Positions 1 through 7,347 of a stretch of 15,761 nt of DNA are shown here, in pieces. Where the stretch lies: the NCBI GenBank assembly GCA_002348465.1, contig DEBI01000069.1, forward strand, positions 6,551-22,311, read 5' to 3'. Made by a program: the position numbers and the translations under genes. Every line of letters starts with the position of its first letter. The stretch's first letter is position 1. Source of the DNA: Gemmatimonadales bacterium UBA2960. Lineage in GTDB: Bacteria; Gemmatimonadota; Gemmatimonadetes; Longimicrobiales; Gaopeijiaceae. The notes under the pieces are model-generated. The model did not search any database. It saw only the letters and a list, made by a program, of their open reading frames with translations, and was not told the DNA's origin.

Positions 1-752
1 AGCTCGCGCAGGAACTGCTCGCCACGGAGCGTATGTCACGGGAGATGGAACTGGCCCATGAAATGCAGATGAAGTTGCTTCCCGCCGTGGAAACATTCGA
101 TTTCACAAATGCAGCCGGAAGAGTTCAGCCAGCCGAGCAGGTCGGAGGTGATTTCTATCAACTCTTCGAGCTTCCAGAGGGGCGAATCGGTGTGATGCTG
201 GGAGATGTCTCCCTTCACGGCTTCCCCTCTGCCTTAATCATGATGCTGACGATGAGTGCGGCTGGGATTTTTGCCCAGGATGCTGGCTCCCCTGCATCAG
301 TTCTTCGCAAGCTAGATGATGCTCTGTCGGATGAGTTGGCGACTACAGAGATGTATATATGCCTCTTCTATGGGGTGATAGATCCTGCCCGACGTGAGCT
401 CACGTATGCCAATGCGGGGCACCCGCACGCTTTTGTCATCCGCTCGAACGGAGAAGCTAAGCGCCTTGTCGCGACGGACCCTCCAGTTGGTTTCGCTGGA
501 TCCGATTCTTACGCAGAGGAGACTGTCAGCTGGAGCAGCGGTGACGACTTACTGCTTCTTTTTACCGATGGCCTATCGGATACGCTTGCAACCAAAGGTC
601 TGAAGAACGGAGAGGCTCAGGTCCTGGAGGCTGCGATTGAGAACCGATTCGGCAGTGTTTCACAAGTTATTGATGCACTCTTCGGTCTCTCGACTGATAC
701 ATCGATGTCAGCACTTGCCGACGACCGGGCAGCTCTCGTCGTCCAAGGCTGA
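1..752 (+). CDS. PP2C-type serine/threonine phosphatase, SpoIIE/RsbU family (5' end cut by window)
   Basis: This is the catalytic C-terminal part of a SpoIIE/RsbU-type protein phosphatase. The family dephosphorylates anti-sigma-factor antagonists (STAS proteins) in partner-switching stress or sigma control. The frame is already open at base 3, so the gene begins to the left of the window and the internal ATG at 33 is not the likely start. Counting from base 3, residues 1-27 form a charged helical linker leading into the typical HEMQMKLLP segment, which normally follows a sensor or coiled-coil domain. Visible metal-site motifs are VGGDFY (47-52), GDVSLHG (67-73; the family usually has GDVSGHG), FTDG ending at 190, and ADDRAALVV near 239-247. 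The C-terminus is complete. The sensor domain and partner genes are not visible, so the signal and target are unknown. The stop codon is one base before the rsmA GTG start, which suggests co-transcription and translational coupling. The family call is secure; the pathway is inferred. Confidence 0.88.
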   Translation, partial: LAQELLATERMSREMELAHEMQMKLLPAVETFDFTNAAGRVQPAEQVGGDFYQLFELPEGRIGVMLGDVSLHGFPSALIMMLTMSAAGIFAQDAGSPASVLRKLDDALSDELATTEMYICLFYGVIDPARRELTYANAGHPHAFVIRSNGEAKRLVATDPPVGFAGSDSYAEETVSWSSGDDLLLLFTDGLSDTLATKGLKNGEAQVLEAAIENRFGSVSQVIDALFGLSTDTSMSALADDRAALVVQG

Positions 753-753
753 A

Positions 754-1563
754 GTGCAAGACAGCGCGTCCTCGCGAGCTAAGAGGTCACTGGGACAGAA
801 CTTTCTCGTTGATGACAATATCCAGCGCAAGATTGTAGACGCATTGGGCGCATCCGACGTGGACGAAGTTCTGGAGATTGGCCCTGGGAAAGGAGCGCTC
901 ACCCGGCACCTTGCGGGGACCGTGCGACGGCTGACACTTGTCGAACTGGATGACATCCTTGCCGCGAACCTTCAGGAGCGGTTTGCAGAGCGCCCTGATG
1001 TACGCGTGTTACATGATGACGTACTCGATGTAGATCTTGGAGGCATATTCGATGATCTGGGTGACGTGCTCGTAATCGGCAATATCCCCTACAACATAAC
1101 GACCCCAATCATTTTTAGGCTGCTTCAACGCCCACGTCCCCGGGATGTTGTTCTGATGGTGCAAGCGGAGGTCGCTGAACGAATGACCGCAGCGGTAGGG
1201 ACTAAAGCGTACGGTGCCCTCTCAGTGGGAATCAGAACGGTGGCGCGTGTCCAGCGCCTTTTCAAAGTCGGTAGAGGAGCGTTCCGACCTGTGCCTAAAG
1301 TGGAGTCTGCACTCGTGCGTATCACCCCTAGGCGTCCTGAACCATTGTGCCTAGACGAGGAAGTCCGCGTTCGGAAACTTGTACGAGCGACGTTTCAGTG
1401 GCGCCGGAAGCAGCTTAGAAAAATTCTTCGAGATCACCCTAGTCTGAACCTAGATATCGGTCGGGTTGACGCGATACTGGAAGATTTAGGGATAGCGCCT
1501 GAAGTGCGTCCTGAGAACCTGACTCCCGAGAGTTTTGTGGCCCTTTCAGAGGCCCTTGGATAA
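754..1563 (+). CDS. rsmA: 16S rRNA (adenine(1518)-N(6)/adenine(1519)-N(6))-dimethyltransferase RsmA/KsgA
   Basis: RsmA uses S-adenosylmethionine to dimethylate two adjacent adenines in the 3'-terminal hairpin of 16S rRNA, a late step and checkpoint in 30S subunit maturation. The translated product has the family opening KRSLGQNFLVD (10-20), the SAM-binding loop EIGPGKGALT (41-50), the acidic residue E64 in VELD, and the catalytic NIPYN motif (110-114, family N-x-P-Y). The C-terminal half carries the FRPVPKVESALVR segment and the small helical domain. At 269 residues it has the usual length. The open frame extends upstream to an ATG at 637, but that would put 39 extra, non-homologous residues inside the phosphatase gene. 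The GTG at 754 follows the phosphatase TGA by one base and has AAGG at 745-748, so I chose it. The assignment is firm; the start is very likely. Confidence 0.95.
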   Translation: MQDSASSRAKRSLGQNFLVDDNIQRKIVDALGASDVDEVLEIGPGKGALTRHLAGTVRRLTLVELDDILAANLQERFAERPDVRVLHDDVLDVDLGGIFDDLGDVLVIGNIPYNITTPIIFRLLQRPRPRDVVLMVQAEVAERMTAAVGTKAYGALSVGIRTVARVQRLFKVGRGAFRPVPKVESALVRITPRRPEPLCLDEEVRVRKLVRATFQWRRKQLRKILRDHPSLNLDIGRVDAILEDLGIAPEVRPENLTPESFVALSEALG

Positions 1564-1597
1564 GCTTTCGTTGCAGTCGTGATCGGGGAACCTTACT

Positions 1598-1615
1598 TTG
1601 TGCATGTTGTCTCAA
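1598..1615. promoter_or_regulatory. candidate Rex operator upstream of rex
   Basis: The 18 bp TTGTGCATGTTGTCTCAA resembles the Rex operator pattern TTGTGA-N6-TCACAA. Five of six bases match in each half-site and the spacer is exactly six. It lies in the 94 bp gap between rsmA and rex, 42 bp before the rex GTG. Weak promoter-like hexamers TTGTCT (1607-1612) and CATGAT (1631-1636) overlap or follow it, so binding would block the -35 region. Autoregulation by Rex is known in several bacteria. Here the site is a pattern match by eye only. Confidence 0.42.
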
Positions 1616-1657
1616 CGATGTTAAATACGGCATGATCATTAGGGTTTCGGCGCATTC

Positions 1658-2290
1658 GTGAACAGAAAGATTCCTCAGAGTACGGTGCGTCGACTGTCGC
1701 ACTATCTTCGGTCCCTCGAGAGTTTCCCGAAGAGTGGTGGCACAGTGTCCAGCGAAGAACTAGCAGCTTGGGGGCAGACCACAGCCGCGCAGGTTCGTAA
1801 AGATCTCTCGCATTTTGGATCTTTCGGAAAACGTGGTCTTGGGTATCAAGCTGGTGAGCTTTGTGAGAGCCTTCGCACTCTTTTGGGTATCGACCGCTCA
1901 TGGAAAGTTGCATTGGTAGGTGCGGGCCGAATTGGGCTTGCCCTATACGAGTACCCCGCATTCCGTTCCCGCGGCTACGATTGTGTTGCGATCTTTGATT
2001 CCGACCCTGAAAAGATAGGAACGGCTTGGGGTGACCAGTCGATCTGTTCTTTGGACGTCTTCGAGAAAGTGATGGAAGAGAGGGGTGTCGAGCTCGTGAT
2101 TTTGGCGATACCAGCTGATGCGGCTCAGGAGGTGGCGTCTAGGGCCGTTGAAGCGGGTGTGAATGGAATTCTGAACTTTGCGCCGATTCGTTTAAACGTT
2201 CCAGCCGAAGTTCCAGTCGAAGACGTCAACCTCGTGATGGAGCTTGAAGCACTCTCCTTTCAGATCAAGCAGAGGAAACAGGATGTGTGA
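1658..2290 (+). CDS. rex: redox-sensing transcriptional repressor Rex
   Basis: Rex is a cytoplasmic homodimer that represses fermentation, respiration and NADH-recycling genes and leaves DNA when NADH rises relative to NAD+. The N-terminal winged helix spans about residues 1-75 and contains IPQSTVRRLSHYLRSL (5-20). The strongly conserved recognition-helix and wing segment VRKDLSHFGSFGKRGLGY lies at 46-63. A Rossmann NAD(H) domain follows with VGAGRIG (87-93), FDSDPEKIG (113-121), AIPA and FAPIRL motifs, and the C-terminal helix that swaps between subunits. The length of 210 residues is typical. GTG at 1658 is the first start after the in-frame TAG at 1640 and places the conserved helix correctly. 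No strong Shine-Dalgarno is seen. A candidate Rex operator lies 42 bp upstream. The hydrolase gene follows after 18 bp and is probably co-transcribed. Confidence 0.96.
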   Translation: MNRKIPQSTVRRLSHYLRSLESFPKSGGTVSSEELAAWGQTTAAQVRKDLSHFGSFGKRGLGYQAGELCESLRTLLGIDRSWKVALVGAGRIGLALYEYPAFRSRGYDCVAIFDSDPEKIGTAWGDQSICSLDVFEKVMEERGVELVILAIPADAAQEVASRAVEAGVNGILNFAPIRLNVPAEVPVEDVNLVMELEALSFQIKQRKQDV

Positions 2291-2308
2291 TGCGGATACA
2301 GCTCGCTA

Positions 2309-3181
2309 ATGGATGAGAGCCTCCCACTCAGCAGACCTTTAAAAGTCGGATCGATTCGGATCCATGGGATTGAGGCTGGTTTTCAGCAGCTGGACGGGGG
2401 TGCGATGTTCGGTGTAGTCCCCAAGCCACTTTGGGAGAGGCGCATCTCTTCAGATGCAAGGAATCGGATTCCTTTGGCTCTCAGGTGCTTACTTATCGAA
2501 GCTCCAAATGCACTCGTGCTGGTCGATACGGGTGTCGGAAACAAGTACAATGAAAAGTTCGCTGAAATATACGGTGTGGCGAATGCAGGTGACCCCACAA
2601 GGCTCGAAGATGGAATCCGTCATGCTGGTTTCGATCCTGAGGCGATCGATATCGTTCTCAATACGCATCTGCATTTTGACCACGCGGGTGGAAACACAGT
2701 ACTTGACGAGCTGGGTCAAGTACGGCCGTCGTTTCCAAACGCAAGACACGTTGTGCAGAAGGGTGAGCTAGAGTTTGCCCACAGTCAGAACGAACGGATT
2801 AGAGCGAGCTATCTGCTAGAGAACTTCGAGCCGATAACGAAGGCGGGGCTTTGGGAGGTGGTAGAGGGCGTCACGGAGGTAACAAAGGGGGTCGAGGTCC
2901 TGCCGACACCTGGCCACACACCACATCATCAGTCCGTTTTGATAAAGAGCGACGGAGATACGGCATGTTTTCTCGCGGATGTGTGTCCAACATCCGCGCA
3001 CCTGCCCTTGCCATGGATCATGGGGTATGACTTAGAGCCACTGGTGACACTGGAATCCAAAAGGAGACTCTGGATGAAAGCCCGCCAAGAAAACTGGCTT
3101 CTGATATTCGAGCATGACCCGAAAGTGCCGTGGGGACGCTTCGATCTGACGCAAGATAGGCCCTTGTTGATAGAGGAGTGA
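2309..3181 (+). CDS. MBL-fold metallo-hydrolase (lactonase-like branch)
   Basis: This is a dinuclear-zinc metallo-beta-lactamase-fold hydrolase of 290 residues. The full metal set is visible: H120, H122, D124 and H125 in THLHFDHAGG, H203 in PTPGHTPHH, D224 in LADV, and H269 in FEHDP. LVDTGVGNK (71-79) precedes the first metal motif, as is usual in this fold. There is no signal peptide, so it is probably cytoplasmic. The arrangement, with a long N-terminal region containing PLWERR and a long 125-200 insert, resembles quorum-quenching lactonase-like and generic MBL hydrolases. The substrate cannot be read from the sequence. It starts 18 bp after the rex stop with no clear ribosome binding site, so it probably sits in the rex transcript. 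The fold and metal site are certain; a lactone or ester substrate is only a guess. Confidence 0.85.
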   Translation: MDESLPLSRPLKVGSIRIHGIEAGFQQLDGGAMFGVVPKPLWERRISSDARNRIPLALRCLLIEAPNALVLVDTGVGNKYNEKFAEIYGVANAGDPTRLEDGIRHAGFDPEAIDIVLNTHLHFDHAGGNTVLDELGQVRPSFPNARHVVQKGELEFAHSQNERIRASYLLENFEPITKAGLWEVVEGVTEVTKGVEVLPTPGHTPHHQSVLIKSDGDTACFLADVCPTSAHLPLPWIMGYDLEPLVTLESKRRLWMKARQENWLLIFEHDPKVPWGRFDLTQDRPLLIEE

Positions 3182-3275
3182 CCGAATTAACCAGTCCGTT
3201 AGGGAATTCAGGGCCCGAAGATTTTATGGTATCTTGAAAGGCTGACGGACCCCATTTCTGAGAAAGTTTCAATAG

Positions 3276-4490
3276 ATGAGTGACGCTTCCAGAATTCCGG
3301 TTATCCTCAAAGGGGGAGCCCGGACCCCGATTGGCCGATTCCTTGGTGGCTTGAGCCGCTTCTCTGCGCCAGAGCTTGGAGCCATAGCAGTTCGCGCTGC
3401 GGTGGAGCGCTCCGGCATCGATGTTAGAGATGTGGAAGAAGTAATCATGGGCAACGTGGTCACTGCGGGAGTAGGCCAAGCTCCGGCTAGGCAGGCAGCA
3501 GTCGGTGGTGGTGTTCCGGAGACAGTGCCCGCGTTCACCATCAACAAAGTGTGCGGTTCCGGCTTGAAAGCCGTTATGCTAGCAGCCCAGGCGGTCCGCG
3601 CTGGAGACTCTCGACTGATAGTGGCGGGAGGGATGGAATCTATGTCGATGGTGCCGCACTACCTTCGCGGAATGCGCAATGGGATAAAGTTTGGCGATCA
3701 GGCTATGGATGATGGACTTATCTTCGATGGCTTATGGTGCTCGTTCGGAAACTGCCATATGGGTGGTTACGCCGAATACACTGCCAACAAAGCGGGTGTC
3801 TCTCGCGATGCTGCGGACAAGTTTTCGTTGCGTTCGCATCAGAAAGCAGTAGCGGCAGCCGAAGCTGGCTTTTTCGAGAAGGAGATAATTCCTGTAGAGG
3901 TAAAGAAACGAAAGAGTGTGTCTGTGATTGATCTTGATGAGAGTCCGAGAGGTGACACTTCGCTAGATGCGCTCGGAAAACTCCGTCCAGCCTTTGTGCG
4001 TGACGCACCCGACGATATAGAAGAGCACGTAGTAACAGCTGGGAATGCTCCGGGCCTGAATGACGGAGCAGCATCAGTGCTGGTCGCTTCACTGGATTAT
4101 GCGCAAGCTCATGGTCTCGAGGTGGAAGCTCTAATCTCCGGTTATGCTACGGCGGCGACCGCACCTCAGGACCTTTTTTTCGCACCAGTAGCAGCAGTTC
4201 AGAATCTTATGCGGGAGGAGGGTAAGCTGATCGGCGATTACGACCTCTTTGAAGTGAATGAGGCTTTCGCCGTTCAGGCCATCGCAGATATACGAGCACT
4301 TGAGATGGATGAGTCTCGGGTGAACGTGAATGGTGGAGCTGTCGCCCTCGGTCATCCGATAGGCGCATCCGGCACCCGAATCCTAGTGACTCTTCTCAAT
4401 GCGATGGCGCAAAACTCTGCTGCCTCCGGTATGGCCACTCTTTGTCTGGGTGGCGGAAATGCAGTTGCGCTATCGGTAGAAAAGGTATGA
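3276..4490 (+). CDS. thiolase family protein (acetyl-CoA C-acyltransferase)
   Basis: Thiolases interconvert acetyl-CoA with acetoacetyl-CoA, or cleave longer 3-ketoacyl-CoA in beta-oxidation. The 404-residue product shows the whole active site: nucleophile C93 in NKVCGSG, the GGMESMS segment near 120, NEAFA in the NEAF loop, H360 in GHPIGASG, and C390 in CLGGGNAVAL. The last motif usually reads C-x-GGG-x-G; here Asn and Ala follow the glycines. Length and N-terminus (ARTPIGRFLGGL) fit the biosynthetic/degradative acetyl-CoA acetyltransferase group, but substrate chain length cannot be decided by eye. GAGAAAG at 3260-3266 is a plausible ribosome binding site. The 94 bp gap before it contains only weak promoter-like hexamers (for example TATCTT at 3230-3235). 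bioY follows after 22 bp, so these two are probably co-transcribed. The 3-hydroxyacyl-CoA dehydrogenase two genes downstream supports a role in acyl-CoA metabolism. Confidence 0.93.
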   Translation: MSDASRIPVILKGGARTPIGRFLGGLSRFSAPELGAIAVRAAVERSGIDVRDVEEVIMGNVVTAGVGQAPARQAAVGGGVPETVPAFTINKVCGSGLKAVMLAAQAVRAGDSRLIVAGGMESMSMVPHYLRGMRNGIKFGDQAMDDGLIFDGLWCSFGNCHMGGYAEYTANKAGVSRDAADKFSLRSHQKAVAAAEAGFFEKEIIPVEVKKRKSVSVIDLDESPRGDTSLDALGKLRPAFVRDAPDDIEEHVVTAGNAPGLNDGAASVLVASLDYAQAHGLEVEALISGYATAATAPQDLFFAPVAAVQNLMREEGKLIGDYDLFEVNEAFAVQAIADIRALEMDESRVNVNGGAVALGHPIGASGTRILVTLLNAMAQNSAASGMATLCLGGGNAVALSVEKV

Positions 4491-4512
4491 GGCTCAACAA
4501 GGGAGCATATGC

Positions 4513-5097
4513 ATGACAAATTTTACGAAATCACTAAAAGGTTACACTTTTCAAGCGATAGGGGATGACATGCGAGGGAGGCATGCCCTAGGTATTGTAG
4601 CCTTCGCAGTAGCGGCTGCGTTCTCAGCGCAAATAGCGGTGCCACTCCCTTGGACACCTGTGCCGGTAACGCTTCAGCCGATGATAGTGATCCTAGCGGG
4701 TGCGATGCTTGGTCCGCGCCTCGGGGCACTAGCTATGACGGCATACGTCACCTTCGGTGGAATGGGAGCGCCTGTCTTCTCGAACGGAGGGGCAGGTCTG
4801 GGATGGCTGTTCGGACCGACTGGAGGATATCTGCTTGCTGCGCCTGCTGCTGCGTTCCTAGTGGGAATGATAGCGGGCCGCTCAGGGCAGGCTTGGCGCC
4901 TAATAGCAGGCCTCCTAGGTGGCGTGGGGACCATGTACGTTGGGGGAGTCCTCCAGTTGATGGCCTACACGGGCCTAGATGTCAGAACTGCTCTAATGGC
5001 CGGGGTAGTCCCGTTTGTTATCGGGGACTTGATTAAGATTGGTTTCGCATTCTTTGCTGTCCTCGCCGTGAGGGCTGCGGCCAAGGGTAGCGACTGA
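4513..5097 (+). CDS. bioY: biotin transporter BioY
   Basis: BioY is the membrane substrate-capture (S) component for biotin uptake, working alone or with an energy-coupling ATPase module (EcfAA'T). The 194-residue protein is strongly hydrophobic with about six membrane segments from residue 24 onward. It carries family motifs PWTPVPVTLQ (46-55), GGMGAPVF (82-89) and GPTGGYLLA (101-109). A soluble N-terminal stretch of about 20 residues precedes the first helix. AAGGGAG at 4499-4505 gives a good ribosome binding site for the ATG at 4513. A nearby ATG at 4509 is out of frame and soon stops. No ecfA or ecfT gene is in the window, so the protein is either solitary or shares a module encoded elsewhere. 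Its place between acyl-CoA genes may reflect supply of biotin for acyl-CoA carboxylases, which is an inference. Confidence 0.92.
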   Translation: MTNFTKSLKGYTFQAIGDDMRGRHALGIVAFAVAAAFSAQIAVPLPWTPVPVTLQPMIVILAGAMLGPRLGALAMTAYVTFGGMGAPVFSNGGAGLGWLFGPTGGYLLAAPAAAFLVGMIAGRSGQAWRLIAGLLGGVGTMYVGGVLQLMAYTGLDVRTALMAGVVPFVIGDLIKIGFAFFAVLAVRAAAKGSD

Positions 5098-5225
5098 CAT
5101 AAGACCTTACCTAAAGAAAGCTTATGATGCGGCAATGCTTGTGCCGAATGCCGTGGTACTAGGCGGCGCAATATCTCTGGCAGTCTAGCTAAGCGAAACG
5201 GGTAAGAGTGGAGACCGAAGCAGAT

Positions 5226-6080
5226 ATGAGCATCGAAAGGATCGCGGTCGTGGGTGGAGGAACAATGGGCAACGGGATAGCCCACGTCGCTGCCCAGGCG
5301 GGCAAAGAGGTTCGGTTGATCGATCTGTCGGGAGAGGTCCTGGAAAGGGCGGTTGAAACAATCAATCGGAACCTAGACCGGCAGCTTGAGAAGCAACTCA
5401 TAGATCAGACGCAGCGCGACTCGACGTTAGCTCTTATTCAGACGTATGAGAGCTTGGAGGCCGGAGTTGAAGATGTGGAACTGGTTGTTGAGGCTGTGCC
5501 AGAGGTGCCGACCCTTAAGTATTCAATCTTCGAGGAACTCGATCGGGTAACCGGAAGCAGGACAATCCTGGCCTCAAATACTTCATCGATCTCAATCACT
5601 GAGATTGCGGCGAGGACTCAGCGTCCTGAGCAGGTGATTGGTATGCACTTCATGAACCCCGTTCCGGTCATGACGCTCGTTGAAGTTATTCGTGGTCTTG
5701 CTACGAGTGACGAGACGATCAAGCTGACCCTCGGCTTAACCCAGGAACTTGGCAAAACCCCTGTGGAGGTTAGCGATTTTCCGGGTTTCGTTTCGAATCG
5801 AGTCCTCATGCCGATGATAAACGAAGCTGTTTTCGCCCTGATGGAGGGAGTCGCCACTCCCGAAGCTATCGATGCAGTTATGAAGCTAGGCATGAACCAC
5901 CCGATGGGACCGCTCGAGCTGGCTGACCTAATAGGACTTGATACCTGCCTCAACATACTAGAGGTGCTTCACTCAGGGCTGGGTAGTGACCGATACCGCC
6001 CTTGTCCGTTACTTCGGAAGTACGTGGCGGCAGGATGGTTGGGAAGGAAGGCATCCCGCGGATTCTACGAGTACCCTTGA
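5226..6080 (+). CDS. 3-hydroxybutyryl-CoA / 3-hydroxyacyl-CoA dehydrogenase
   Basis: This NAD-dependent enzyme oxidises (S)-3-hydroxyacyl-CoA to 3-ketoacyl-CoA, or runs the reverse, and pairs with thiolase. The 284-residue single-function form has an N-terminal Rossmann domain with VVGGGTMGNGIA (8-19), the SNTSS segment (118-122), and catalytic H141 in GMHFMNP with E153 in LVEVIRG. The DFPGFVSNRVL segment (184-194) starts the helical dimerisation domain, and NHPMGPLELADLIGLD follows. Length and motifs match FadB2/Hbd-type proteins. The frame is open from a GTG at 5208, but the ATG at 5226 places the conserved N-terminus normally, with GAAG at 5217-5220 or GGAG at 5210-5213 as ribosome binding site. 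The 128 bp gap from bioY holds one weak inverted repeat (CGGCA/TGCCG near 5130) without a T run and no convincing promoter. Chain-length preference is unknown. Confidence 0.93.
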   Translation: MSIERIAVVGGGTMGNGIAHVAAQAGKEVRLIDLSGEVLERAVETINRNLDRQLEKQLIDQTQRDSTLALIQTYESLEAGVEDVELVVEAVPEVPTLKYSIFEELDRVTGSRTILASNTSSISITEIAARTQRPEQVIGMHFMNPVPVMTLVEVIRGLATSDETIKLTLGLTQELGKTPVEVSDFPGFVSNRVLMPMINEAVFALMEGVATPEAIDAVMKLGMNHPMGPLELADLIGLDTCLNILEVLHSGLGSDRYRPCPLLRKYVAAGWLGRKASRGFYEYP

Positions 6081-6292
6081 AATTTCGTGCTAATCAACGG
6101 GAGTAGGCTAGGGTCCGATATGGTCCGCCATTTTTCGTGCGATCCGGTTCGGGCCAATCGAGGTATGGCACAGAGAAGCACCGATCATCGGGGTACTTTT
6201 TCCGGTGGTAAAGAAACGACATGCGTCTGTGAACAATTACATGTGCGAGAAAGGCTAATGGCTAGACTGAAACTTGAAGAAGTAAGGACGCG

Positions 6293-7345
6293 ATGAAAAT
6301 CTTCGACTTGATGTCCGAAGGTGGGCACGAGCAGCTAATCTATTGGAGCGAGCCAGAATTTGGTTACCGAGGTATTATCGCGATTCATGACACTACTTTA
6401 GGTCCAGCCCTTGGCGGAACCCGGCTCTGGTCGTATCTGGATGACCGCGAGGCTACGGTGGACGCTCTACGGCTATCTCGAGGGATGACCTACAAGGCTG
6501 CGATCACCGGACTGAATCTTGGCGGTGGCAAGTCGGTAATATGGGGGGACAACAAGAGCGCCAATCGCGAGATCATTTTCCGGGCCCACGGCCGCGCTGT
6601 GGACTCTCTAGGTGGTAGGTATATAACGGCCGAAGACGTTGGGACCTCGCCAGAAGACATGGAGCATGTGGCGATGGAGACCGAGCACGTTGTCGGTCTA
6701 CTGGGAGGCTCGGGCGATCCCTCCCCGGTCACAGCATACGGAGTTTATCAAGGGATAAAGGCGTCTGCAGCCCATCGATACGGTGACGATGCTCTAGTGG
6801 GTCGTCATGTTGCCGTTCAGGGGCTGGGTCACGTCGGGTACCACCTTAGCAGGCATCTAGCTTCAGAAGGAGCTAAGCTAACCGTCACGGACATTGATGA
6901 AGAGGCTGTGCAGCGAGCGGTAGATGAGTTTGGCGCGACCTATGTCGGACCTGACGCCATTTACGCGGTAGATGCTGACGTCTTTGCGCCCTGCGCTTTG
7001 GGTGGTGTCGTTAACGATGCTACGCTTGAGCAATTTTCTTTCGATATCGTAGCGGGAGCAGCCAATAACGTCTTGGGCGAGAGCGAAGTGCACGGGGCGG
7101 CGTTGGAGGAAAGGGGAATTCTTTACGCTCCCGACTACGTAATCAATGCAGGTGGTCTAGTGAGCGTTTACGGCGAGCTCAATGGATGGGATGCAGCCCA
7201 GGCAAAGGCCAAAACTGAAGAAATCTACCAAGCGCTTATGAGCATCTACGAAGTTGCTGAGAATGAGGGTATCGGCACGCATACTGCGGCTGATAGGGTT
7301 GCAGAGCATCGTATTTTCGAGGCTCGCCGTATAGAGCGAGCTTAA
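6293..7345 (+). CDS. leucine dehydrogenase (Glu/Leu/Phe/Val dehydrogenase family)
   Basis: The enzyme reversibly deaminates leucine, valine or isoleucine to the branched-chain 2-oxo acid with NAD+, releasing ammonia. The 350-residue protein closely follows the Bacillus leucine dehydrogenase pattern: AIHDTTLGPALGGTR (30-44), then the catalytic lysines K68 (GMTYKAA) and K80 (GLNLGGGKSV) at the same numbers as in characterised enzymes, D115 in TAEDVGT, and the NAD-binding GLGHVG (177-182). The motifs NNVLGE, APDYVINAGG and the C-terminal helix are intact. AAGGA at 6284-6288 is a good ribosome binding site. The 212 bp upstream gap holds no credible gene; a GTG-initiated 69-codon frame (6087-6296) runs through it and overlaps this start but resembles nothing. 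glyA follows within 2 bp. Leucine is the likeliest substrate, but valine or phenylalanine preference cannot be excluded. In Bacillus subtilis the equivalent gene is bcd. Confidence 0.93.
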   Translation: MKIFDLMSEGGHEQLIYWSEPEFGYRGIIAIHDTTLGPALGGTRLWSYLDDREATVDALRLSRGMTYKAAITGLNLGGGKSVIWGDNKSANREIIFRAHGRAVDSLGGRYITAEDVGTSPEDMEHVAMETEHVVGLLGGSGDPSPVTAYGVYQGIKASAAHRYGDDALVGRHVAVQGLGHVGYHLSRHLASEGAKLTVTDIDEEAVQRAVDEFGATYVGPDAIYAVDADVFAPCALGGVVNDATLEQFSFDIVAGAANNVLGESEVHGAALEERGILYAPDYVINAGGLVSVYGELNGWDAAQAKAKTEEIYQALMSIYEVAENEGIGTHTAADRVAEHRIFEARRIERA

Positions 7346-7347
7346 AT

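Noticed and set aside
637..753. Upstream extension of rsmA to ATG 637
   Set aside because: The added residues lie inside the phosphatase gene and do not resemble RsmA N-termini, whereas GTG 754 puts the KRSLGQNF motif at its usual distance.
5098..5225. Terminator and promoter between bioY and the 3-hydroxyacyl-CoA dehydrogenase gene
   Set aside because: The only inverted repeat is about 5 bp without a T run. TATGAT at 5123-5128 lacks a -35 at usable spacing (CTGACA is 23 bp away).
6087..6296. 69-codon GTG-initiated frame between the 3-hydroxyacyl-CoA and leucine dehydrogenases
   Set aside because: No recognisable domain, odd composition with repeated Arg, and no good ribosome binding site; the ATGA overlap with the next gene is the only point in its favour.
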